A DNA stretch of 64,000 nt from Nostoc sp. LPT (GTDB lineage: Bacteria > Cyanobacteriota > Cyanobacteriia > Cyanobacteriales > Nostocaceae), in assembly GCF_017115165.1 (NCBI RefSeq), contig NZ_JABXKF010000135.1, forward strand, positions 1 to 64,000. Reading direction: 5' to 3'. Numbering within the stretch: the stretch's first letter is position 1; every line of letters begins with the position of its first letter. The position numbers and the translations under genes are program-made. The notes under the pieces are model-generated. The model was not told the DNA's origin. It saw only the letters and a list, made by a program, of their open reading frames with translations, and made no database searches. This document shows, one piece after another, positions 34,950 to 43,925 of the stretch.

Positions 34950-36482
34950 ATGTCGTTAAACTACTACGAATATATAAATTCTCAGGACTGGCAGGAAGTC
35001 CGCAAACTAGCCTTGCGACGATCTGGGCATAAATGTCAAATTTGTGGAAAAACAAATGATTTAGATGTTCATCATAATTCCTACGATAATCTTGGTAATG
35101 AACGGGAGCATTTAGAAGATTTAGTAGTACTGTGTTCTGAGCATCATCAACTCTATCATGATTCATTAGCTGAGGTTGATAGGCTTGCAGACCAAAGATT
35201 GGAAGAAAGACTACTTGGAGCTTTACTCCAGCAAATTCCTGCTTTCATTAAAAGCTTATCTGATTTTCCTCCTGATATTTTTACATCTAGTTTGAGAAGA
35301 GAAGTTTTTAATTACTTATGTTACAGGGCTAGTGAGGAAAAAGCGGTTGATTCAGTAATCATAGCTGGCTATTTAGCCCAATGTAAAGTTTTGGAAGCAG
35401 AAGAAGCTGAAAAAGTGCTAAATAACTGGGTTAGTTCTTGCCCTAACTTACAGAATGCAGAAAGTTATGCAAAAGAACTATATGACTTATATCTGCGCCG
35501 ACAAATTCAACAGTTACCTGCTAAAATTACACGACTTAATCGAAACTACCAGCGACCTATTATCGAATTAATCGATACTATACAGACATCTATTCAGGTA
35601 ATCGTTAACAAAAGTGACACAAATCAACTAATTCATATATCAGATATAGTAGTCCAAACCTTTCAAAATATAGAAGAAAGATATCAAGGTATAACATTAC
35701 CTGGCATTCCTTGTGGATTTTATGACTTGGATGCAATGACTAGCGGATTTCAGCGTTCTGATTTAATTATTGTGGCTGGACGGCCATCAATGGGCAAATC
35801 TGCCTTCTGCTTAGATATTGCTTCCAATGTCACTAATGTTTATAAACTACCAGTTTGCATCTTTAGTTTAGAGATGTCAAAAGAGCAAGTTGTCCAACGC
35901 TTATTGTCAGCAGAAGCACAAATCGAAAGTAGTTACTTGCGGACAGGTCGCATTAGCAAAAATCAGTGGACACCTCTCTCACTTGCCATATCAAACTTGG
36001 CTGAACTTCCAATTTATATTGATGACCGTCCAAATCTTAGTGTTGCTAAGATTCAGTCTAAAGCCCGCCAAGTTATGCTTGAACACGAGAATTTCTTAGG
36101 GTTAATTGTGATTGATTACATACAGTTATTGACAGGAGACAATGATGAAAATCGTGCGCGGGAATTAGCAAAGATTACACGTTCTCTAAAAGGACTAGCC
36201 AAAGAACTCAATGTTCCTGTAATTGTATTATCTCAACTTAATCGAAGTGTAGAGTCTCGAACTAATAAACGACCAATGCTGTCAGATTTAAAAGAGTCAG
36301 GTTCTATTGAGGAAGATGCTGATTTAGTACTCATGCTTTACCGCGATGAATATTACTCTCCTGATACTCCCGATCGAGGTATTGCAGAAGTCATTCTAGC
36401 TAAACACCGCAACGGCCCCACAGGAACAATTAAGCTTTTATTCAACACACAGTTTGCTTGCTTCAAGAACATAAAGTTTTAA
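34950..36482 (+). CDS. DnaB-family replicative helicase with N-terminal HNH nuclease domain
   Basis: 510 residues from ATG 34950. Residues 12-75 form an HNH/zinc domain: CQICG (Cys29, Cys32), VHHNSYDNLGNE (His41, His42), and LVVLCSEHHQLYH (Cys62, His65/66). Residues about 82-185 are a DnaB N-terminal collar domain (EERLLGALLQ). Residues 250-510 are the RecA-like helicase: PCGFYDLDAMTSGFQRSDLIIVAGRPSMGKS (Walker A 277-284, read in parts), SLEMSKEQ, Walker B LIVIDYIQLL (385-394), DLKESGSIEEDAD and KHRNGPTG. All helicase motifs look complete. Normal DnaB lacks the nuclease head, so this is a second, specialised helicase, perhaps of plasmid, phage or defence origin. The HNH domain is not placed like an intein. 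Confidence 0.88.
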   Translation: MSLNYYEYINSQDWQEVRKLALRRSGHKCQICGKTNDLDVHHNSYDNLGNEREHLEDLVVLCSEHHQLYHDSLAEVDRLADQRLEERLLGALLQQIPAFIKSLSDFPPDIFTSSLRREVFNYLCYRASEEKAVDSVIIAGYLAQCKVLEAEEAEKVLNNWVSSCPNLQNAESYAKELYDLYLRRQIQQLPAKITRLNRNYQRPIIELIDTIQTSIQVIVNKSDTNQLIHISDIVVQTFQNIEERYQGITLPGIPCGFYDLDAMTSGFQRSDLIIVAGRPSMGKSAFCLDIASNVTNVYKLPVCIFSLEMSKEQVVQRLLSAEAQIESSYLRTGRISKNQWTPLSLAISNLAELPIYIDDRPNLSVAKIQSKARQVMLEHENFLGLIVIDYIQLLTGDNDENRARELAKITRSLKGLAKELNVPVIVLSQLNRSVESRTNKRPMLSDLKESGSIEEDADLVLMLYRDEYYSPDTPDRGIAEVILAKHRNGPTGTIKLLFNTQFACFKNIKF

Positions 36483-36572
36483 AGTATTAAGCTATGCCCA
36501 TAGGGGGCGTAGTAATTCACCTTGTGTTTTATAAAATAATAGAAAGTCAAGATTTTGATCAAAAACCTTCAA

Positions 36573-37235
36573 TCATCCAGCATTTGGAGTGTTAGGATCA
36601 GATTGCTCTGTCTTAAGAGGATATGCATTTTTTGGTTGCCTAACAAAACCTAAAGTTACTCGTTTCATAATCCAGTACAAACCTGCAAGTACCACAAAGG
36701 TGATAGCAATAATCACCAGGGGCTGTTTTCCCAGAATTTCTTCTACCCCCTTGGTAAGAACGGCATCGGGTTGAGTAATAAAATCCCAACTGTTGAAACG
36801 CAAAAATCGCCCCCAATAAACACCAACGGCACAGAGAAAATGTGTAATTGTCTCAAGGCGCCAAATCCATTGGCTCTTACCGATGCGATGTAAGTAGTGA
36901 CCCCAATTAATTAACGATATTACATAAGCTTCAAATCCACTTAAAATTACTAGCATATATAGAGGAATGAGTACTAAAGTAATCATCCACACCGATTGAA
37001 TCGTGCGGATATCATCTATCAAGTGAATTACATCGGTCAACAAATATGGTGCATTTGGTAAGAAAGCATAGAAAACTAAGAATCCTAGCCACCAAAGCCA
37101 AGTGCCACCGCGCCTCATGCGAAATAGCCAGATACTCAAAGCCAAAGGTATAAAAGCCAGAAACAAATTCCAAGTCATCCAACTCATATTAATTCGCAAG
37201 ACCTGCACGACTCTGGCTATCAATTCTTCTTTCAT
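36573..37235 (-). CDS. DUF1361 integral membrane protein
   Basis: 220 residues with about six hydrophobic helices and the DUF1361 pattern: FLPNAPYLLTDVIHL near residue 60, then GFEAYVISLINWG and VGVYWGRFLRFNSWD. Function unknown; found across cyanobacteria and Firmicutes. Its C-terminal tail is polar (KTEQSDPNTPNAG). It converges with the helicase gene. Confidence 0.85.
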   Translation of the reverse strand: MKEELIARVVQVLRINMSWMTWNLFLAFIPLALSIWLFRMRRGGTWLWWLGFLVFYAFLPNAPYLLTDVIHLIDDIRTIQSVWMITLVLIPLYMLVILSGFEAYVISLINWGHYLHRIGKSQWIWRLETITHFLCAVGVYWGRFLRFNSWDFITQPDAVLTKGVEEILGKQPLVIIAITFVVLAGLYWIMKRVTLGFVRQPKNAYPLKTEQSDPNTPNAG

Positions 37236-37721
37236 AGGTGCTTACTCGGAAGATGTTTGATTGATCTAGATTCACTCTGTAGTCTTAGTGTTAACCTTAG
37301 CGATCGAGTTTTTGTAGCCTCCAAGAAAATTAATTTCCTCCAATATCAGACAATATTTGTGTGTCAGTTAGAAGTAAATGCATACTGATATATGTCCAAA
37401 ATTCAGAGTTTTTGTGTATTTTATGCTGGAGGATGAAATTTATCAATCAATCGGCTTAAGCCACTAGTATAGCCAGAAAATCATCAGGGTAAAACATACC
37501 ACCGAAAGGTAGTCTGAGCAACAAAAACGCCGCAAATAACTGATGATGGACTTTTTTAATTGCAATGTTGCCCCTCTGCTAACTCTTATATTGATTTCAT
37601 TTTGCCCTGCTAGAGTTCCAGAAGCACCCAAAATTTTTGTCAAGTCAGCCTTTGCTCAAGGGCGGGCGAGACGCCCACCCGACAAGAAGTAGTTGGATAT
37701 TTTTTATTGAAAAGTCTCTAA
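37236..37721. other. Intergenic region, 486 bases
   Basis: No supported gene. A short palindrome ACCACCGAAAGGTAGT near 37500 and the string GGGCGGGCGAGACGCCCACCCGAC near 37660 (hairpin GGGCG..CGCCC) are the only visible structures; the latter could terminate transcription of the repeat-rich secreted protein gene. Confidence 0.4.
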
Positions 37722-39032
37722 CTAACGCAGTAGCACTCGACTACGAGGGCCGATCACTTGTTTGGGTGAAGTAGGTATTGTACAGTTATTAGCAGAATCC
37801 TGTGAACAAGCAGGTTGAGCAAGGGTTGCACGGTTGACAACTACTTGATTAACCTCTAAAAAATTACCACTACTGAATTCGATATTAGGTGTAGTAGAGA
37901 GCGATGGAGAATTAGATCCAGATGTAGGTGTCGAGGAAATAATCGCACTACCACTATCAACTACAGGTGCAACAATCAGTGTGCTACCACTATTAACTAT
38001 TGGTGCAACAGTCAGTGTGCTACCACCATCAACTATTGGTGCAACAGTCAGTGTGCTACCACCATCAACTATTGGTGCAACAGTCAGTGTGCTACCACCA
38101 TCAACTATTGGTGCAACAGTCAGTGTGCTACTACCATCAACTATTGGTGCAACAGTCAGTGTGCTACCACCATCAACTATTGGTGTAGGAGCGATCGCAC
38201 TACTATCAATTACTGATGGAGGAATGAGTGTACTTCCACCGTTAATTACTGGCGGGGGAGTGGGTATACTTCCACCGTTAATTACTGGCGGGGGAGTGGG
38301 TATACTTCCATTAGCAGTACTTGGTGTAGGAGTTATGAGAGTTGCAGTTGCAGGTACTTTGATTTCTATTCTTGCTAGGGGTGAGTTAGTCATTTCCAAA
38401 GATGTCACCTTTGGCGAACCTGGGAGATCGGATTTGAAATCAAAGACTGTGGGGGTTGCAGCACCATTGCGATTGCTATATCGGACTCCATATCCACTCA
38501 CTTCAAAAGTACCCTGATACTGGTTTCCAGTGTTTGGATCGGTGACAGTACCAGTGTATAAGGCTTTTGTGAGATTAAATTCATCCTGAACTACTCCTTG
38601 AAATGTGGTTCCTGCCAATTGTCCCTGGTATTTATAGGGTGTCAACTCACCGCCAGAGAGAATCGGCGAAGTCAGAACGCCATTAAAGGAGACAATCGGA
38701 ATGCCTTTAAAGTCAACAAAATAATGCAAACTACCATCAGCACGTGTTTTTACCTGCACATAGTCTGACTTGTATATAGGGACGTAATTAGGATTGTTCT
38801 TAGTACCTAAGTTCCGCGAGTAAGTCCCCGTGTCGTCTGTATCAACACGAGTAATGCTTTGATTGAAATTGGGATTATTTCTGGGGAGTTGGATAGTCCC
38901 TGATAATGTGCCAGTGCTTTGAATTGTGATTTGAGCGAAAGCACTTGTTCCACCTAAACCGATGATGACTGCGGCTAAACTGCTGCTGCTAACAAGAACA
39001 CAACCCAACTGAACTGATGAATTTAATTTCAT
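37722..39032 (-). CDS. Secreted protein with 12-residue Ser/Thr/Val repeats
   Basis: About 436 residues from ATG 39032, with AAGGAGC upstream. A signal peptide ends near AFAQ. A globular part (about 35-235) has no recognised family but shows beta-rich blocks such as YQGQLAGTTFQGVVQDEF and YQGTFEVSGYGVRYSNRNG. Then come two SIPTPPPVINGG units and about six to seven copies of a 12-residue unit like VDGGSTLTVAPI, then a Ser/Thr-rich spacer and a C-terminal segment with two Cys. It may be an outer-surface or sheath protein. The repeat number is likely to vary between strains. Confidence 0.75.
   Translation of the reverse strand: MKLNSSVQLGCVLVSSSSLAAVIIGLGGTSAFAQITIQSTGTLSGTIQLPRNNPNFNQSITRVDTDDTGTYSRNLGTKNNPNYVPIYKSDYVQVKTRADGSLHYFVDFKGIPIVSFNGVLTSPILSGGELTPYKYQGQLAGTTFQGVVQDEFNLTKALYTGTVTDPNTGNQYQGTFEVSGYGVRYSNRNGAATPTVFDFKSDLPGSPKVTSLEMTNSPLARIEIKVPATATLITPTPSTANGSIPTPPPVINGGSIPTPPPVINGGSTLIPPSVIDSSAIAPTPIVDGGSTLTVAPIVDGSSTLTVAPIVDGGSTLTVAPIVDGGSTLTVAPIVDGGSTLTVAPIVNSGSTLIVAPVVDSGSAIISSTPTSGSNSPSLSTTPNIEFSSGNFLEVNQVVVNRATLAQPACSQDSANNCTIPTSPKQVIGPRSRVLLR
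37945..38190. repeat. 36-base coding tandem repeat
   Basis: About seven 36-base units (GTGCTACCACCATCAACTAT then TGGTGCAACAGTCA) in register, several nearly identical. Two further 36-base units of another type follow at about 38240-38310. The period is a multiple of three, so the reading frame is kept. Confidence 0.9.
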
Positions 39033-39171
39033 GAACAATTTGCTCCTTTAATCACGTATCAAAAAAAACACACACGGTTTTTCCTTGCTCCCACTAGGCA
39101 ATGAAAGCATCTAATACTGAACCAGTAAGTACAAAAATGGCGTATTTTATTACATCTACACCAGTACAAGA

Positions 39172-41034
39172 TTAAAACCGGAAACTTGCTCTTAATGTTC
39201 CAACGATTAATGCATCGTTAGCAGCATTGTGATCGGGATTGAAAATAACGAATAAGCCTGGAGTCAAGGCGATATTCTCACTCAGTTGAGCGCGGTAAAA
39301 AACTTCTACGTGAATTGATGTGTCACTACGTCCACCTGCTGTCCCCCCATCAGAAAAGTTGGGAAAATTGAAGCCGTCGGGTAAAGTACTGGAAGTAATT
39401 TTGGGCGGTTGTCCAACGAGAACGCCCCCTAAATTCCCAAGACGAAACAAATTAGGAAAAGCCGCAAACACCATCCAGTTAGTAGTTTCTACACTTCCAG
39501 AAAGGTTAGATGGCTTGGAGGAAGTAAAGCCACCCCAACCGCCCAAATGCAAGTTAGGGTTAATTCGCCAAGCAACGGTAGCGCCAATGGCTTGGGTATC
39601 GAAAGCTGTAGGATCTGCAAAAGGTGAAATCAGTTGAGAATCGCCAATACCACCTCCCAGTAAGCCATCTGGGGAGTGGGAATAGAGATAATGTATGCCG
39701 ACATCGATATTATTTGTGGGTGCTAAACTTAACTGAGCGCCAGCAGTATATCTACCGCCAAATAGTCCACCCTGGTTGATGTCGCCAGGAAAACTGGGTA
39801 TTTCGGCACTATAAACACCTTGCAAACTGATGCGATCGCTAATCTGCCAGTCAAAGCCTATACCACCAATGCCGTTACCAATACTTAAAATCGGGTTTCG
39901 CTGACCAAATAGAGAAATTGCACCGTCGCTAGAACCTTCTAAAGGGCTAATACCGCGAAAGGTGTTAATCGGGTTGACTCCCCCTGTACCTACGACAATT
40001 CCCAAGTTATCCGAGAGAAGAAATCGATAAGATAAGTCACTAATAACTAGATTGTTGTCTGTGTTTGACTCGAAACCCAACCGTCCCATATTAGTAGATA
40101 ACAACGATGCATTAGAACTCAAATTACCCGCAGACAGCCCTGTTAGCAGTAAATCTCGCCCTGTAAACGACGTTGCTAAGGTTAGTTGGGCGCTACTTGT
40201 GAAAGTCAGATTGGTTTTCTCCTGGCGTTCAGGTACTCCATCTCTAGGAAACAAATCCACATCGGGGCTATTGGTTCCCTGAACGCTAAAAATGGCTTGA
40301 CCAAATAATCTGGTAGTTGTGGAAAACCGATTTCCTTGTAATTCACTAGTCTGCTTTTCCACAGCTTCGACACGCTGCTGTAATTGCTGCAACTCTGCTT
40401 TGAATTCGCCTTGCAACCTTTGCAGCAAGATTAAATCTTCATTATTAACAGTATTAATTTTATTGTTAGTGATCGCATTGTTAATCTTCTCCAAACAAGC
40501 ATTTAAACCAGCTGCAAATTCATAACGGCTGATGCTACGATTCCCCAGATAAGTCCCATCAGCGTATCCTGCAATGCAGCCATAGCGTTCTACTAAAGAC
40601 TGCAAAGCACTAAAAGCCCAGTCGGAGGGTTGCACGTCCTGGAGTTGCGATACTGAGGTGACTTGAGACATTTGGTTGTCTGAGTCTGAGGGATGAAGAG
40701 ATTGGGAAAATTTTTCTGTGCTTTCCTGGTTCTGTACAACTTCTGTTACAGGTTGAGTATCTTTTAATTTAGGTAAGTTAGAGGAACTAATGAATTGAAT
40801 TTTTTCTCTAACTTTTCTAAATATATTTACGTACTTATTTTTGATAATTGGCGACGTGGTTATATCTGGCTGCACGAATTCAGGTGGTGTAATTTCAGCA
40901 GGTGAGACAACTTGAGATAAATTATCCTGTGTTGACTGCTGCACTGGATTGTCTGACAGAATTACGGACTGTTCTGGTAAATTGAGCGCAGATATTGGCA
41001 CTGTTGCCAGCACACTCGCCATCAGTAGACTCAT
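39172..41034 (-). CDS. Outer-membrane carbohydrate/iron-uptake porin with SLH domain
   Basis: 620 residues in the cyanobacterial SLH-OprB porin class. A hydrophobic N-terminal signal (ending near ISA), a polar linker of about 110 residues, one SLH motif (VQPSDWAFSALQSLVERYGC, then ADGTYLGNRSISRYEFAAGLNACL), a coiled coil (LQGEFKAELQQLQQRVEAVEK), then a beta-barrel from about 240 to a C-terminal FRASFRF ending in Phe. The SLH part binds peptidoglycan-linked glycan, while the barrel forms the pore. Members are implicated in iron or inorganic-ion uptake. The linker is longer than usual. Confidence 0.88.
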   Translation of the reverse strand: MSLLMASVLATVPISALNLPEQSVILSDNPVQQSTQDNLSQVVSPAEITPPEFVQPDITTSPIIKNKYVNIFRKVREKIQFISSSNLPKLKDTQPVTEVVQNQESTEKFSQSLHPSDSDNQMSQVTSVSQLQDVQPSDWAFSALQSLVERYGCIAGYADGTYLGNRSISRYEFAAGLNACLEKINNAITNNKINTVNNEDLILLQRLQGEFKAELQQLQQRVEAVEKQTSELQGNRFSTTTRLFGQAIFSVQGTNSPDVDLFPRDGVPERQEKTNLTFTSSAQLTLATSFTGRDLLLTGLSAGNLSSNASLLSTNMGRLGFESNTDNNLVISDLSYRFLLSDNLGIVVGTGGVNPINTFRGISPLEGSSDGAISLFGQRNPILSIGNGIGGIGFDWQISDRISLQGVYSAEIPSFPGDINQGGLFGGRYTAGAQLSLAPTNNIDVGIHYLYSHSPDGLLGGGIGDSQLISPFADPTAFDTQAIGATVAWRINPNLHLGGWGGFTSSKPSNLSGSVETTNWMVFAAFPNLFRLGNLGGVLVGQPPKITSSTLPDGFNFPNFSDGGTAGGRSDTSIHVEVFYRAQLSENIALTPGLFVIFNPDHNAANDALIVGTLRASFRF

Positions 41035-41154
41035 ATCACTCCTGGTATTTCATTTGACTTGCACCAATATTTCTTTTGACAGATAAAGTTGGTGTATATC
41101 AGGAATTTTTTTGAAAAGAAAGTGATAAAAGTTACCTTAGCTCAGAGTGTTAAG

Positions 41155-41287
41155 GGAAAGCAGAGGAGCAGGGGGGCAGGGAGATGAAGGAGATGAGGGG
41201 ACAAGGAGACAAGGAGATAAACAAAACTCCTAACTCTTAACTCAGCACTCAGCACTCAGCACTCAGCACTCAGCACTCCTAACGCTC
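41155..41287. repeat. Purine-rich repeat plus ACTCAGC STRR run
   Basis: AGCAGGGGGGCAGGGAGATG and GGGACAAGGAGACAAGGAG-type repeats, followed by TAACTC and at least five ACTCAGC heptamers. The same heptamer returns at 52715-52735 and the purine-rich family at 48973-49090 and 60036-60075. Confidence 0.8.
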
Positions 41288-41302
41288 AATGCCCCAGATA
41301 GA

Positions 41303-41779
41303 TTATTCTGGTTCGCTACAATACTTATTCATCTGATTCACTAATGTATCTGACTGTTTGCCAAGAGTTGTAGCTGTTGTCAGTGCTGAGTCAATTTCGT
41401 CTCTCGCCTTTTGGATTTTTTCTCTCCCAGATACCGAGGCTTCTGCTGTCTTGGTTGCACCAAGCGCCTTACCTGCTTTAGCGATCGCTTGACTGAGATT
41501 CTGAAAAATCTTGACAAAACCGTTTTGAAATTCTTTCAACTTGGGGTCTGTTAAGTTCAGTTCCTTAATTGATTTAGTCACAAATTCCAAATCTTTAGAC
41601 AGCTGTATGCTGGTTATCACTTGCGTTCCTTTATTTTTATCAATCAGAGAAGTTCCAGCATTCACAACTCGAACCAGTCGCTGGCACTGGGAGACTTTAG
41701 TTTCGCTGCAACTAGTAATGAACAAAGCAATGCTTAGGCTAACAGGAGCAAGAACAGTATATTTATGTGAAACAGACAT
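41303..41779 (-). CDS. Predicted lipoprotein, helical
   Basis: 158 residues from ATG 41779 (MSVSHKYTVLAPVS); a longer frame to 41887 adds an unlikely N-terminus. It has a lipoprotein signal with lipobox FITSC near residue 24. The mature part is mostly helical (KELNLTDPKLKEFQNGFVKIFQNLSQAIAKAG in two runs, then a charged helix), ending in a second Cys region (NKYCSEPE). No family recognised; similar small helical lipoproteins are common in Nostoc. Confidence 0.7.
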   Translation of the reverse strand: MSVSHKYTVLAPVSLSIALFITSCSETKVSQCQRLVRVVNAGTSLIDKNKGTQVITSIQLSKDLEFVTKSIKELNLTDPKLKEFQNGFVKIFQNLSQAIAKAGKALGATKTAEASVSGREKIQKARDEIDSALTTATTLGKQSDTLVNQMNKYCSEPE

Positions 41780-41980
41780 TAACACCCCAACAGCAATAAA
41801 ACTGAGAATATAGTATCCAATATTACGAGTAAAGATAGTAATTAAGGTAGGGGTATTGGGCAGGAGGCAGGAGTTAGGGACTTCCAACTAAAAAAATATC
41901 CTATCGCTGTGTAGGCAGTTCTTGCTGGGAGCTCAAAGCTTGGGGAGAAAGAAAAATATTATCTGAATAAATTGGATAAT

Positions 41981-42265
41981 TTATCGTAAATTCAAGGGTT
42001 TAAGACCCCTACATTTATATGTAGCGCAAAGTTGGAGCCACTCCGCCTCCGATCAGTTTCAGTCGTGGTTTAAATCCCCGTCTGATATCGTGTCCGGTTA
42101 AAGACTTATCATTAAGACCGCAGAGGAGCAGAGGGGCTCCAGGTGCAGAGGAGAGGGGTTTTTGGGCTTTCTGCATAGATTCAGGAATTATAACTAATTA
42201 GCCGGACATGATATGAAATGTCTAAAATGTTTGAATTTTGAATGCGTGAATTTTGAATTGTTAAT
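41981..42265. repeat. Interspersed repeat, copy 2, interrupted by a MITE
   Basis: Same ordered blocks as 20804-20965 (GGGTTTAAGACCCCTAC, GGAGCCACTCCGCCTCC, GGTTTAAATCCCCGTCTGA, then ATGTCTAAAATGTTTGAAT), but split after CCGTCTGA by a 128-base insert with inverted ends. It lies in a 667-base non-coding stretch (41780-42446). Confidence 0.78.
42086..42213. mobile_element. Small MITE-like element nested in the repeat
   Basis: 128 bases with 12-base terminal inverted repeats, TATCGTGTCCGG and CCGGACATGATA (one mismatch), flanked by TGA on both sides, a possible target duplication. The interior is non-coding and includes AGGAGCAGAGG purine motifs. Copy 1 of the host repeat at 20.9 kb lacks the insert, which serves as an empty site. 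Confidence 0.7.
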
Positions 42266-42285
42266 TTCTAGAAGTCCCTTAGAAA

Positions 42286-42411
42286 ACTCAGTTCATCCAT
42301 TTTTGAACTCGATTCATCCACCTTTGATACTCATTAATGAGTCTTTGAACTACGTTTATCCACCTTTGATACTCGTCAACGAGTCTTTGATACTCGTGAA
42401 AGGAGCTACGA
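42286..42411. repeat. 21-base tandem array (TACTC...TTTGA)
   Basis: Six degenerate 21-base units, for example TACTCGTCAACGAGTCTTTGA and TACTCATTAATGAGTCTTTGA, which contain small palindromes (ACTCATTAATGAGT). Same period and similar TACTC core as the array at 58847-58976. Confidence 0.75.
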
Positions 42412-42446
42412 AATCCACTTGCTTCCTCACTCCCTCTGATCTGGAA

Positions 42447-43211
42447 TCACCAATCTATCGGCAAACCCAACTGGTCTAAAGTAGCACCATCCTGCAAAAG
42501 TGGTTGAATATCGCTGTCTATTTGAATACGACCACCAGATAGCACCAAAGCGCGTTGAGTAACTCTGCCTAACCAATGTAGATCATGGGAGGCAATTAAT
42601 ATTACCTGCACGGGTAACTTTAATAATACTTGCGCCAAATGACGCCGCCATGCTGGATCGAGACCGTTAGTTGGCTCATCCAAAATTAGAATTGTTGGTT
42701 CTAAGGCTAAAATCGAAGCTAGGGCAGCTAGGCGTCTTTGTCCACCAGAAAGCTCGTGGGCGGAACGATTGGCATAGGCTTCTAGACCAAAATCAGCTAA
42801 TAACTGTCGGGCGCGATCGCTAGCCTCTGCTCGTGACATTCCATAGTTACGTGGCCCAAAGGTAATATCTTCCAAGATGGTCGGCATAAATAGTTGGTCG
42901 TTGGCATCTTGGAAGCTAAAGCCAATTTGACGACGCACTTGGGGTAAAGTTTGCGGTTCTACGGGAATGCCATTAATAGTAATTTTTCCTGTTTGCGGTT
43001 GTTTTAAGCCGATTAAGTTCTCCAACAAGGTGCTTTTTCCAGAACCAGTTGCTCCCATCAATGCCACGCGATCGCCTTTCTTCAAGCTAAAAGATATTTC
43101 CTGTAATACTGGCTCTTGGTGGGAATATGCATACACCAGGTTCTTAACCTCGACTACAGCTGCATGGGGATTATCGGTTGATAATTGGGGATTAGAAGTT
43201 AATGATTTCAA
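42447..43211 (-). CDS. cbiO: Cobalt/nickel ECF transporter ATPase component
   Basis: 254-residue ABC ATPase: Walker A GATGSGKST, Q-loop FSFQDANDQLF, signature ELSGGQRRLAALASILALEP, Walker B TILILDEPTNGLDPA and the H-loop ASHDLHWLG. It energises the CbiMQ membrane complex. Last gene of the cbiM-cbiQ-cbiO operon, about 60 bases after cbiQ. The start is a TTG at 43211; no better start is available upstream. It differs from heterodimeric EcfA pairs, since only one ATPase gene is present. Confidence 0.9.
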   Translation of the reverse strand: MKSLTSNPQLSTDNPHAAVVEVKNLVYAYSHQEPVLQEISFSLKKGDRVALMGATGSGKSTLLENLIGLKQPQTGKITINGIPVEPQTLPQVRRQIGFSFQDANDQLFMPTILEDITFGPRNYGMSRAEASDRARQLLADFGLEAYANRSAHELSGGQRRLAALASILALEPTILILDEPTNGLDPAWRRHLAQVLLKLPVQVILIASHDLHWLGRVTQRALVLSGGRIQIDSDIQPLLQDGATLDQLGLPIDW

Positions 43212-43271
43212 AATTTACAAACTCAATATTTAAGTAGTCGTGATCAACTGCGTAACGGAGTTGGGAGTGGG

Positions 43272-43925
43272 TTAAATTTTGTAAGAAGTTAGGGTTACAC
43301 TAGCAGCGATCGCCCAAGCTAGTAATAGGGCAAAACGTTCTTTTGGTCTGAGGGTAGAATCTATGGGTAATTGTCCGTTGTAACCACGAGCTACCATTGC
43401 TGCATAGACTCGCTCTGCTCTATCTAGACTACGGAGATACAAAGCTCCAATCATGGCAGCACTGGCATAGCGCAACCATCCCGTAGTTCCATTCAGACCA
43501 CGTAGTTGGGCGCTGCGCTGCATCCGCGTCACTTCTGAGAGCAAAATTTCCATATATTGCCCAGCTAATAACAAGTTTTCCTTTAAAGGTGCTGGTACTG
43601 GTAATGTTTTGAGGGCAATGCCGAAACTGTGGGGGGGTAAGGTTAATAAAAAACTATTCATCGTCACCAGACAAACCAGCGAACGAACTAGCAAAAAACT
43701 GGCTCGTTCCCATCCTAAGGGTAATGCTAGCAATGACAAAAAAATTAATTCTGTACCGAGTAATCCTCCCAATTGGCGAATTGGTACGCGTAAGAAGCAA
43801 GCCCATAAAAGTGCGATCGCGCCATATATACTTAGTCCATACCAGGCATGATGCTTTAATAAAGCTGCTCCCACCACAATCACTAGAGACAGTTGCAAGC
43901 GTAGCGGTAAGGAAAGTTTAAGCAT
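43272..43925 (-). CDS. cbiQ: Cobalt/nickel ECF transporter T component
   Basis: 217 residues with five to six hydrophobic helices and the CbiQ coupling motifs: QRSAQLRGLNG (an A-R-G-like box) and the second box AMVARGYNGQLP. It connects the S unit (CbiM) to the ATPase. Overlaps cbiM by eight bases, indicating translational coupling. Confidence 0.9.
   Translation of the reverse strand: MLKLSLPLRLQLSLVIVVGAALLKHHAWYGLSIYGAIALLWACFLRVPIRQLGGLLGTELIFLSLLALPLGWERASFLLVRSLVCLVTMNSFLLTLPPHSFGIALKTLPVPAPLKENLLLAGQYMEILLSEVTRMQRSAQLRGLNGTTGWLRYASAAMIGALYLRSLDRAERVYAAMVARGYNGQLPIDSTLRPKERFALLLAWAIAASVTLTSYKI

Noticed and set aside
34950-35200. HNH domain as an intein homing endonuclease
   Set aside because: It is at the N-terminus, with no splicing-block residues and no split of the helicase motifs.
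37945-38190. Possible CRISPR array (36-base period)
   Set aside because: Units are contiguous with no spacers and are in frame within a secreted protein gene.
41998-42090. tRNA-like gene from the TTTAAATCCCCG string
   Set aside because: It lacks a cloverleaf and acceptor stem and is a repeat found also at 20.9 kb.
42213-42479. 88-residue frame with PPLILVNESLILV repeats
   Set aside because: Translation of the 21-base array and MITE edge; no ribosome binding site and it overlaps the cbiO end.
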